From NCBI GenBank assembly GCA_013360585.1, contig JABWBH010000008.1, positions 1 through 64,000 on the forward strand: a DNA stretch of 64,000 nt, read 5' to 3'. The translations under genes were made by a program, and so were the position numbers. The notes beneath the pieces are model-generated. The model saw only the letters and a list, made by a program, of their open reading frames with translations, did not search any database and was not told where the DNA came from. Below, piece by piece: positions 1-7,300 of this stretch. This stretch comes from Phycisphaerae bacterium. GTDB lineage: Bacteria > Planctomycetota > Phycisphaerae > UBA1845. Each line of letters starts with the position of its first letter. Positions within the stretch are counted from its first letter, which is position 1.

Positions 1-158
1 GCGATCTCCTCACAGATCAGGAGCCACGTGGAGAGGTCTCCTTCCTCTGCGGAGTCGATCAGCGACAACAGGGATTCCGGGGTCAGGTTCCTGGTGAGTT
101 GGGATCGCACCTCGTCCAGTTGAGCGTTGAAGGTCGCGTAAGACACCGCCGCTACCAT
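1..158 (-). CDS. Phage portal protein, Mu gp29-like (DUF935), N-terminal part
   Basis: The reading frame starts at an ATG (156-158) behind a strong Shine-Dalgarno (CAGGAGGTTTCA) and runs off the left edge. It overlaps the end of the terminase gene by a few bases, the usual terminase-portal order of Mu-like and related phages. The visible 52 residues end in an acidic helix containing SLLSLIDSAEEGDLSTW and then LLICEEI. This resembles the start of Mu gp29-type portal proteins, where an 'A.EGD...LEL.EE.E' segment precedes the portal core. The function, a dodecameric DNA entry ring of the procapsid, is inferred from family and position. It is truncated by the window edge. Confidence 0.6.
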   Translation of the reverse strand, partial: MVAAVSYATFNAQLDEVRSQLTRNLTPESLLSLIDSAEEGDLSTWLLICEEI

Positions 159-1459
159 TGAAACCTCCTGCCTTGCGACACCGGGAACGTTTCGACCGCC
201 TCCGGACCCGTCTCGTACTCCAGCCCTGTATACAGGGCGAGGGCGATGGACGAAAATCGGTCCGCGTGGCTGCCGCCCTCTTCGGCGGCCGCAAAGCGAA
301 CGTTGCCGGAGGGCGTAGTCATTCTCGCCACGGAGTGGAGGTCCGCGTGCAACGTCTCGTCGTCCGGGATCGCTATCCTTCTGTCGCTGAACACAGACTG
401 CATCATTCCAGCCATCACAGACTTCACCCCCGCGGTGATCGTAACCGGCCGAACCTTCCACCGCCCATGCATCATAACCAACTCCTCGGCCAGTTGCATG
501 CCTAGTCCGGTAGCGTCGATGCAGGCGGCCACGACCCCATTGCGGCGGATGATACGACCTATCGCCTCCCGCTGAGCCCCGAAGGGCTCGCCGCGTAGCT
601 CTTCGGCTCCCGCAAAAAAGAACATGCGCCCGACGCGCCTCAGAGCGGTGATGACCGTCAGGTTCCGAGCGCGACCCACGTCGATTCCGACGTAGATGTC
701 CCCGGGCGGAAACGACTTCGGCATCGCGTAAGTGAGCGAACCGTCCACGCACGCGGTGATCGTCGCGTAGTCCAGCAGCGCGTACTGCTCATCCACGAAC
801 TCGCAGAGGTAGGACTGTCGGAACGTCTGCTCGTCCAGGCATCCGCGACGAAGCGCGTCAACGTCGTGGCAGCATCCGCCCATGTTGGCCTGATGAATGT
901 CGCACCTATGCAGCGACCACGGCGACGAGGCCCTCTCCGCATCCTGGATCAGGGAGTAGAACATTCCCGCGCGCCCCATCGGGGTTGAGACGACGCTGAT
1001 CCTCCGGGATGCGTCTGCGGATATCGTCGGGTACACCGCCTCCCATATCGCTTTGGGGTCGTGGTGTCGCGCGAACTCGTCGAGAACGACGTTCCCGCTG
1101 AATCCGGCGACGGTGTCCGGGTTGCCGGGCACCGCCATGATCCTCCCGCCTCCGGAGAACTCCAGCGTGTCCTGGTTGTCGACGACGATGCGCATCGCGC
1201 TCGATGCCCCTACCGAGGCCGCTCGGGCAAGCTGGCGCGCACGGCGAACCACTTCAACGCTCTGCCGCTGGGAGCGCGAACAGATCAGCGTTAGCGTCCC
1301 CTGGGTCATGGCATCACGCACAGCCTCCATCGCGACGACGGTCGTCCAGCCGATCTGACGCGCCTTCAGTGCGATGCGGAATCTGCTGCGGTCAGCAAGC
1401 CAACGCCGTTGGTGTGCGAACCATTTTGGACGGGCTGACTCGATTTCAGAGACTCCACG
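152..1459 (-). CDS. Phage terminase large subunit (Mu gp28-like), start codon missing
   Basis: This encodes the ATPase-nuclease motor that packages phage DNA. The only ATG lies at 1330 (MEAVRDAMTQG), but the conserved N-terminal motif lies upstream in the same frame: QRRWLADRSRF, then ALKARQIGWTTVVA, the Mu gp28-type ATP-binding region. The frame is open up to a TAA at 1460-1462 and has no ATG, GTG or TTG before 1330. The C-terminal half has the RNase H-like nuclease signature: YVGIDVGRARN, ACIDATGLG and a final HADRFSSIALALY. Two CRISPR spacers match this gene exactly (982-1011 and 891-920). The missing start suggests a frameshift, a rare start or a junction artefact. Family assignment is solid; gene integrity is not. 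Confidence 0.8.
   Translation of the reverse strand, partial: RGVSEIESARPKWFAHQRRWLADRSRFRIALKARQIGWTTVVAMEAVRDAMTQGTLTLICSRSQRQSVEVVRRARQLARAASVGASSAMRIVVDNQDTLEFSGGGRIMAVPGNPDTVAGFSGNVVLDEFARHHDPKAIWEAVYPTISADASRRISVVSTPMGRAGMFYSLIQDAERASSPWSLHRCDIHQANMGGCCHDVDALRRGCLDEQTFRQSYLCEFVDEQYALLDYATITACVDGSLTYAMPKSFPPGDIYVGIDVGRARNLTVITALRRVGRMFFFAGAEELRGEPFGAQREAIGRIIRRNGVVAACIDATGLGMQLAEELVMMHGRWKVRPVTITAGVKSVMAGMMQSVFSDRRIAIPDDETLHADLHSVARMTTPSGNVRFAAAEEGGSHADRFSSIALALYTGLEYETGPEAVETFPVSQGRRFQW
891..920 (-). other. Protospacer matching CRISPR spacer 2486-2515
   Basis: The minus-strand sequence of this 30-nt stretch inside the terminase gene is identical, 30 of 30, to the spacer at 2486-2515. 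The guide would have the same sense as the terminase mRNA. The 3' flank of the protospacer, where a Cas9 PAM would lie, reads GGCCAACATG. Confidence 0.95.
982..1011 (-). other. Protospacer matching CRISPR spacer 2288-2317
   Basis: The minus-strand sequence is identical, 30 of 30, to the spacer at 2288-2317. The 3' flank reads CGATGGGGCG. Both spacers therefore target the same strand of one gene, 61 bp apart. Confidence 0.95.
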
Positions 1460-1527
1460 TTATCCACGATGATCTCGATTCCGAGATTCCGGAACACGCG
1501 AAGGCGATCCTCCTCCGTGACCTCCAC
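1366..1527 (-). CDS. Fragment of the phage gene upstream of terminase
   Basis: A frame different from the terminase frame reads VEVTEEDRLRVFRNLGIEII followed by VDNVESL and then less protein-like sequence up to a TGA at 1366-1368. The first 25 residues look like genuine protein. They run right up to the boundary with the first CRISPR repeat at 1529/1530. It may be the end of the gene that precedes terminase, or the true terminase N-terminus separated by a frameshift near 1450. The function is not recognised. A GTG at 1525-1527 could serve as a start but has no clear ribosome binding site. Confidence 0.3.
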   Translation of the reverse strand: MEVTEEDRLRVFRNLGIEIIVDNVESLKSSQPVQNGSHTNGVGLLTAADSASH

Positions 1528-1537
1528 TCGCTGTGGC

Positions 1538-1565
1538 TTGCCGGGAAGCGTCGCTCAGATACACT
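1538..1565 (+). promoter_or_regulatory. Repeat-embedded promoter candidate (first of 18 copies)
   Basis: Within each repeat, TTGCCG (repeat bases 9-14) and TACACT (bases 31-36) are separated by 16 bp and each match 4 of 6 bases of the -35 and -10 consensus. Transcription would start inside the following spacer. Repeat-internal promoters are established for Neisseria meningitidis and Campylobacter type II-C arrays, where the repeat end also forms the -10 box. Activity here is inferred. Confidence 0.4.
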
Positions 1566-2091
1566 TCCAGTCCAACGGAGAGGGCGAGCCTAAAGCTGTG
1601 GCTTGCCGGGAAGCGTCGCTCAGATACACTAAGGTTGCGCACGAAGACCCGGTATCCGAGCTGTGGCTTGCCGGGAAGCGTCGCTCAGATACACTGTCGA
1701 TAGCGGAGAACAGCTTCCCGACGTCGCTGTGGCTTGCCGGGAAGCGTCGCTCAGATACACTGGCCCAAAAAGAAACCCAACAAACTTGCAGGCTGTGGCT
1801 TGCCGGGAAGCGTCGCTCAGATACACTCATACGTCGCGTACATGCGCGTGGCCGGAGGCTGTGGCTTGCCGGGAAGCGTCGCTCAGATACACTGAGTTTT
1901 CGCCGTTCGCGCCACTGACCGAGGCTGTGGCTTGCCGGGAAGCGTCGCTCAGATACACTCAGCTCTTCCAGCGCCGCGAGTCCCGTGGCGCTGTGGCTTG
2001 CCGGGAAGCGTCGCTCAGATACACTCCCTCATCAAGTTTATCTCCTGGGCCGAGAGCTGTGGCTTGCCGGGAAGCGTCGCTCAGATACACT

Positions 2092-2186
2092 CAGCTGAAG
2101 CGTCAGGTACCAGACTTTTTGCTGTGGCTTGCCGGGAAGCGTCGCTCAGATACACTCCAGCTGAAGCGTCAGGTACCAGACTTTTT
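2092..2186 (+). repeat. Duplicate spacer pair differing by one base in length
   Basis: The spacers at 2092-2120 (29 nt) and 2157-2186 (30 nt) share the same 29 nt; the second has one extra C at its 5' end. They end at the same base next to the repeat, that is, the PAM-proximal side. Confidence 0.95.
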
Positions 2187-2682
2187 GCTGTGGCTTGCCG
2201 GGAAGCGTCGCTCAGATACACTGCCCCCGGATAGGGAAAACGCGCCACCGTGCTGTGGCTTGCCGGGAAGCGTCGCTCAGATACACTCATCCCGGAGGAT
2301 CAGCGTCGTCTCAACCCGCTGTGGCTTGCCGGGAAGCGTCGCTCAGATACACTTCGCGCCGGGAATCGTACTGACCTGCACGAGCTGTGGCTTGCCGGGA
2401 AGCGTCGCTCAGATACACTGACCTCATTGAGACGGCGCGCACGATGCGGGCTGTGGCTTGCCGGGAAGCGTCGCTCAGATACACTGTGGTCGCTGCATAG
2501 GTGCGACATTCATCAGCTGTGGCTTGCCGGGAAGCGTCGCTCAGATACACTACGCCGTCCGCTCGCCTCACGTTCTCGACTGCTGTGGCTTGCCGGGAAG
2601 CGTCGCTCAGATACACTGTAGTCGCAGGGAAACACTCCGATTCTTGGCTGTGGCTTGCCGGGAAGCGTCGCTCAGATACACT

Positions 2683-2731
2683 AGTCGTCGCGTAACCGGC
2701 TGTCAGGCAAGGGGTTAGGGCGGAAACAGCG
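2683..2731. other. Spacer-cas2 gap, possible leader side
   Basis: These 49 nt separate the last repeat from the cas2 stop codon. I see no repeat remnant and no clear promoter. If the leader is on this side it must be very short or overlap the end of cas2. Confidence 0.4.
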
Positions 2732-3121
2732 TCAGAAAAGCATGAGCTGGCGGGGGGGATCCTCCGCCGGCTTTCGCTTTTTTCCAATGTAATTCTCCAT
2801 TTTTCCGAACTGGCGGTCGGTGACAGCGAGGAGCCGGACCTGTCCCTCATCGGGCAGGCCGTCGCGGACAAGCTGCCGATGCACGGCGGCGGACTCCTCG
2901 CTTGCGCAATACCGCGCGTAGACCGAGTATTGCATCATACTGAATCCGTCGTTGAGAAGCAATTTTCGGAACTGCGCGTAGCGCCTCCGATCGGCGGGGG
3001 TCTTCACGGGCAGATCGAACATCGCAAAAAGCCACACGGGGCGGTATCCGGATAAGGCGACCTGGGTCGAGGGCACGCGAGCGATCCATCCTTTTAGACG
3101 TTGCACGGTTCCCGCTGCCAC
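2732..3121 (-). CDS. cas2: CRISPR-associated endonuclease Cas2 (type II-C)
   Basis: Cas2 bridges two Cas1 dimers in the spacer-integration complex. The ferredoxin-like core is recognisable: GYRPVWLFAMFDLPV (first strand with the conserved Asp), FRKLLLNDGFSMMQYSVYAR, then VRLLAVTDRQFGKM. The ending with a basic KKRKP stretch and a hydrophobic QLMLF is common in type II Cas2. The longest frame (129 aa, GTG start) has an extension of about 25 residues before the core. An internal GTG at 3076 gives 114 aa, closer to the family length, and may be the real start. It is separated from cas1 by 221 bp, unlike the overlapping cas9-cas1 pair. Confidence 0.95.
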   Translation of the reverse strand: MAAGTVQRLKGWIARVPSTQVALSGYRPVWLFAMFDLPVKTPADRRRYAQFRKLLLNDGFSMMQYSVYARYCASEESAAVHRQLVRDGLPDEGQVRLLAVTDRQFGKMENYIGKKRKPAEDPPRQLMLF

Positions 3122-3228
3122 GGCAGCGCGGGGTTCAATTCACGAGGTTGCTGAACGTAGTCCCACGCCGACCCGTTTGAGCCGAGGATACCTGCGCGAC
3201 AACGGTTCGCTCCCTCACGGTCGCGGCT

Positions 3229-3333
3229 CTGATGCGTCCTCTCGGAGAGAGGGCGTATCCAAGCGGATGCGTCCTCTCGGAGAAAGGGCGTACCCAAGCG
3301 GATGCGTTCTCTCAGAGAAAGGACGTACCCGAG
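3229..3333. repeat. Three 35-bp tandem repeats between cas1 and cas2
   Basis: Units at 3229-3263, 3264-3298 and 3299-3333 share the core GGATGCGTCCTCTCGGAGA and a following GGGCGTACCCAAG with a few substitutions. Each contains the small palindrome CCTCTC/GAGAGG or a decayed version. They are flanked by two copies of a dispersed motif (GCTCCCTCACGG at 3210-3221 and 3337-3348). Confidence 0.9.
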
Positions 3334-3342
3334 ATTGCTCCC

Positions 3343-4371
3343 TCACGGGTGCGGTCCTGATGGGGCATCGCCCAGTTTCTTCGGATAATCGAGGGATTCA
3401 CTTTCCTTCGAGAGGCACTTGACCAGCGAAATGGCGGTGCGGGCGCAGAGGTCGAAGAGGGTGCGGACCTCGCCGTCGGCGAAATATCGGGCCAGGATCG
3501 TCTCCAGGAGGATCTGCTTGCCGATGCGGTCCAGCTCCGTGCCCCGGCCTGCGGCGACGTGCTCGACGACGGCGGCGTCGATCAGAGGGCGGAAAGGCTC
3601 CATCAGATCGTCGGCGAGACAGAAGGGATTCTCGCGGTGGTGGTGGTGCAGGCCGAGCGACGGGTGCAGCCCCGCGCCGCAGATCGCGCGGCCCATGACG
3701 GCGCGGAGGACGGCGTATCCGTAGTTGAGCAGACGGTTGGCGTCGGGGGCGTCAAAGCGACGATGAAAGCCGGGATCGTCGAAAAGCACGGGCCAGTAGC
3801 GGCGGGCGGCGACCGCCTCGCGGTTATCCGGGTCGCCGGAGCGGACGGCGCGGGCGAGTTCGGACAGGCCGTGGTCGCCGCCGCGAAGCTCCCTGAGAAG
3901 CTCACCCTGGGCGAGAATCTTGCGGCGGACGATCTGTTTCCAGAGCTGTTTCTTCAGCGGGAGCGGCGCGGAGGCTTGCGCGATGAGACGCTGGGACTGG
4001 AGGGTGTTGGCGTTGAGCGGAAGCATCATGCCGACGGGGAGGGAGCGGGAGTCGCAGACGATGAAGGCGGCGCCGGCGTTCATGAGTCCGGCGAGGACGG
4101 GCTGGGAGCATTGAACCTGGGGATGCGCGATGATGAGGGCGGCGACTTCGGAGAGGGGGGCGGAAACAGGGCGTGGCTCCTCCTCGGGATCGTGAGTCGA
4201 TGCATCGCTGGGTGGAGGCTCGCCGTCCGCCTGGCCCGCTCCCGGGGGGAGGGGGGAAGGCAAACCCGCTCCCTGACGGTCGCGGTACGGAAAACGCTCG
4301 ATGACGAGTTGGCGGTTGCGGACGCGCAGGTACGCGGCGGACTCGGCAAGGTCGATGATGCGCTCAGTCAT
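3343..4371 (-). CDS. cas1: CRISPR-associated integrase Cas1 (type II-C)
   Basis: Cas1 is the metal-dependent integrase of spacer acquisition. The N-terminal beta domain starts MTERIIDLAESAAYLRVRNR. The helical catalytic domain has REAVAARRYWPVLF with the first acidic ligand region, GLHPSLGLHHHHRENPFCLA with the conserved His, and DDLMEPFRPLID with the acidic residue. The start ATG overlaps the cas9 stop (ATGACTGA), so translation is probably coupled. At 342 aa it is about 40 residues longer than usual. The excess is a Pro/Gly/acidic insertion at about residues 28-70, between the first beta strands and PLSEVAALIIAHPQV. Part of the insertion is encoded by a dispersed repeat motif at 4267-4285. 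Confidence 0.97.
   Translation of the reverse strand: MTERIIDLAESAAYLRVRNRQLVIERFPYRDRQGAGLPSPLPPGAGQADGEPPPSDASTHDPEEEPRPVSAPLSEVAALIIAHPQVQCSQPVLAGLMNAGAAFIVCDSRSLPVGMMLPLNANTLQSQRLIAQASAPLPLKKQLWKQIVRRKILAQGELLRELRGGDHGLSELARAVRSGDPDNREAVAARRYWPVLFDDPGFHRRFDAPDANRLLNYGYAVLRAVMGRAICGAGLHPSLGLHHHHRENPFCLADDLMEPFRPLIDAAVVEHVAAGRGTELDRIGKQILLETILARYFADGEVRTLFDLCARTAISLVKCLSKESESLDYPKKLGDAPSGPHP
4267..4285. repeat. Dispersed repeat motif inside cas1
   Basis: CGCTCCCTGACGGTCGCGG at 4267-4285 differs by one base from the copy at 3208-3226, and a decayed copy lies at 3336-3354. Inside cas1 it is read in frame as RDRQGA and starts the non-conserved insertion. Confidence 0.75.
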
Positions 4372-7300
4372 GGCAGGGAATCACATCGCCGAGCATCGTC
4401 ACGCGAACCTTGCGTGCGTTTCGTTTTCTCATGTTCTCGCCGCTGAGGCCGATCCGCGCGCCGCTGCCCGGCTTTCGGGCCTCGGTAGCTGATCGGGCGT
4501 CGGTGTGCAGTCGGAACTCGTTCGCTCCCTCCGACACGCTGATGCAGCGAATCAGGCGGTCTCCTCCCTCCTGATCCCGGACCAGCAAGTATTCGTTTCG
4601 AGTCAGCGTGAACTTGACCTTGCGATTCTCGCCCCAATCCTTACGGATGATGGGCCGTCCGGCGGCGTGTCTGCGGTGGGCTTCGAGGCGTGTGACGGGG
4701 TAGTCGTCCCAGCGGGTTTCATTGCCGTATTTGTCGAGGGTGGCGACGATGACGGTGTGGTGATTGGCGCCGGGTTTGACGTAGCGCGTGCGGGGACCGG
4801 GCTTCGGGCCGTCCGGGGTCTGATCCATGCCGACGGGTTCGACGCCGATGGTCTTGCGGATACGGACGGTCTTGATAGGGATTTCGCGCCCGTCATGGGT
4901 GTGCGAGACGGGGTAAGGCGGCTTGGGGTCGTCGGTTTTGGCGTCGCGGAGGGCGATCCAGGCGCGGACGCGTTCGCGGATGATCGGGTCCACGATGTCG
5001 TCGACCTGCGACTCGGACATGGTGTCCACGGGTTTGCGCACGTGGCGGTGCGGTTTCAATTGACCCTTCTTGTCCGCATGCGAGTGTTCCTTGGCGCTGT
5101 AGTTGGTCTCTTCGTGGAGGCCGCCGGCGAGTTTTCGATCCTGCCGCCAGGAAACGTTGATGGAGTCCACGGCTTTACGCACGTCGTCGAGAAATCCGGT
5201 CCAGGGCTCTTCGACGGAAGCGAACAGCCTTCGTCCCTGGGCGGAGGCGCGCTCGGCGGCGGTCTGGAGAATCTGCACCTGGCGCGGGCCGAGCATCGCG
5301 ACGACGATGGCGTCGACGGCGTGGTGACGGTGGTCTTCGCGGGTTTTCTGGCCGCCGTCGTCGAGGATGGCGTTGAGACCAAGTTCGTTGCGGACATGGG
5401 CGGTGAGTCCGCCGGCGGAGACCTGCACGCGCAGGCGTCCGTTGGCGTCGGTGCGCCCGCCGTAAAGCATCGCGAGGTAATCGGCGGCTTTGACGGCGGC
5501 GTGGCGGGTGTCGTTGAGCTGGCGCGAGACGAAGTCTTCGGGAATCTGCTGCATTTCGAAGCGCGTCAGTTTCTTCTCGGCGGCGTCGCCCTTGAACCGT
5601 CGGACGCGGGCGAGAATCTCCTCGTACCGCTTCGGATCCCTGGAGTAGGCCTCGAACGGCGTGTTGTTGCGCTTGCGGTCGCGGTTCTCGGCTACGGCGC
5701 AGAGGGTTTTGTTGAGGAAGCTGTTGTCGAGGGACCGGCTGAAGGGAAGGATGTGCTCAACATCGAACTGCGGCGACGGTCCGAAGAGCGAGGCGAAGGG
5801 GATGGACTGGCCCGTGTAGGGGCACTGGCCTTCGCATTCTTCCCAGAGCAACGCCTTTTCGATGTCCGAGCGGCGCGGTTCCTGAACGCCGGCTTCGGCG
5901 AGAATCCTCGCGCGAGCCTTTGCGCGGAGCTTCTCCCTGGCGGCGTTTTCTTTCGAGAGGCGCTCACGCTCCTTGCGGGCACGCTTGAGTTCGCGGGCGA
6001 GTTCGATGCGGATGGTCTGGGGTTTTCCGTAAACGCGCACGATCTCGTTGACAAGTTTCCGCAGTTCAGTGAGGGTGCGTTCGACAGCCGGGTTGCGGAC
6101 TTCGCCCATCGCCTTTTTCAACGGCGGCAAGCGATCCACCGGTTCGGACGACTTGAAGCTCTCGGGGAAGAGTTCGCGCCGAGCCGTCCCGTAGCGCGTA
6201 CCGTCCTGCATCCCAGGAATACCCCGCTCTTTGTCGCCATCAATCAGCATTCTCAAGGCCTTACGGGAGTGCGCGGCGTAACCCTGTTCCAGACGCAGCT
6301 CGGAGAGTTCTTTGGCCTTGGCCGGGTCGAGGTTCCACGCCTTGATCGCACGGCGTTCGAGGGCTTGGGGTTTTTCGAAGCTGAGGATTTCGATGACGAT
6401 CGCGTCGCGGATGTCATCGGACATAGAGTCCCATCGCTCGCCGAAGACTTCGCGCAATTTCTCGTCGGTGCGGTGGCCCGGGAGTTTCTTCTCCTCGTCC
6501 TGGCCCCACACCTTCAATTCTGTGCCCTTCGGAAGCTTGAGCATCTGCTTCCCCCTGAGCCTGGCGAACGTCATGTCGCCTTCCGAGGTAAGGGCCGAGA
6601 TGACTTTGGCGCGCTCCTCCGCACTCAAAGGACGGGCGGGACCGTCGGAGGGGAGGACTTCAAGATTGTTGACGTTCTGGAGAATCCTGAACTTCTGGAA
6701 GAGCCGGTCTGCGACGGCGGCGCGGCGGGCGTTCGGAACCAGTTCGCAGCGTCCGATGAGGTGACTGGCGGATTTGAGGGGGCGCTGGAAGAAGATGGCG
6801 CGATACAGCTCGCTACGAAACGCCTCGGTCAGGATCGACGGGTGGTGCGGCGCCTGGGCCTGCCAGATCGCGTTGAACTCATCGATGTACATCTGGCGGG
6901 CGGTCCAGCGCTTTCGGATGCGTTCGGCCTCGGGGTCGAGGCCGGCGAAGTATTCGCCGAGCGTTCTCGCGCCGGCAGCCTGAATCTTTGCAGCAAGTTC
7001 GAGGATACCCTGCTTGACGACACCCTCGTCCTCGTCCTTTTTCATGGACTTGCGGTTGGAGAGGAACCCGCGGCGCTGAGCGAGGTGGTAAAAGGCGCGG
7101 CCCAGCTCCGTCGGCGTCAGAGCCTGATCGAGCGCGCGGGCGCGGAGCTTGTAAGGCAGCAGGTGGGCGGCGATGCGATCGCCGCTCGCCAAGTGCGCCC
7201 TGCGCAGGTCGGCATCCAGTTTCAACAAGTAATCGTGCATGGCTTGGGGCTGGCCGATGACGCCGTCGGGGAGCAATCGGGCGCGCTGTAAGATTCGCAG

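Larger units (their letters stand above)
1530..2682 (+). CRISPR. Type II-C CRISPR array, 18 repeats, 17 spacers
   Basis: Eighteen identical 36-bp repeats begin GCTGTGGCTTGCCGGG and end GCTCAGATACACT. Repeat starts are 1530, 1595, 1660, 1726, 1792, 1858, 1924, 1990, 2056, 2121, 2187, 2252, 2318, 2384, 2450, 2516, 2582 and 2647. Spacers are 29 or 30 nt. The repeat pairs with the anti-repeat of the tracrRNA at 7603-7638, so crRNAs are read on the plus strand, opposite to the cas genes; this is the arrangement reported for type II-C loci. No repeat is degenerate, so the old end of the array cannot be told. Neither flank holds an obvious leader: the left flank is phage coding sequence and the right flank is 49 nt before the cas2 stop. 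Spacers at 2288 and 2486 match the phage gene to the left. Confidence 0.99.

Noticed and set aside
1-1529. An intact prophage at the left end
   Set aside because: Only parts of two or three packaging genes are visible, and the junction with the array may be an assembly artefact.
1663-2421. Long repetitive open frames across the CRISPR array
   Set aside because: They only translate the repeat unit again and again, with spacers in between; the DNA is clearly an array.
2683-2731. A degenerate nineteenth CRISPR repeat (GGCTGTCAGGCAAGG)
   Set aside because: Only the first five bases after G resemble the repeat start; the rest does not align.
4505-7291. A 928-codon open frame antisense to cas9
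   Set aside because: It is a mirror of high-G+C codon bias in cas9; its translation is low-complexity Val/Gly/Asp-rich and has no domain.
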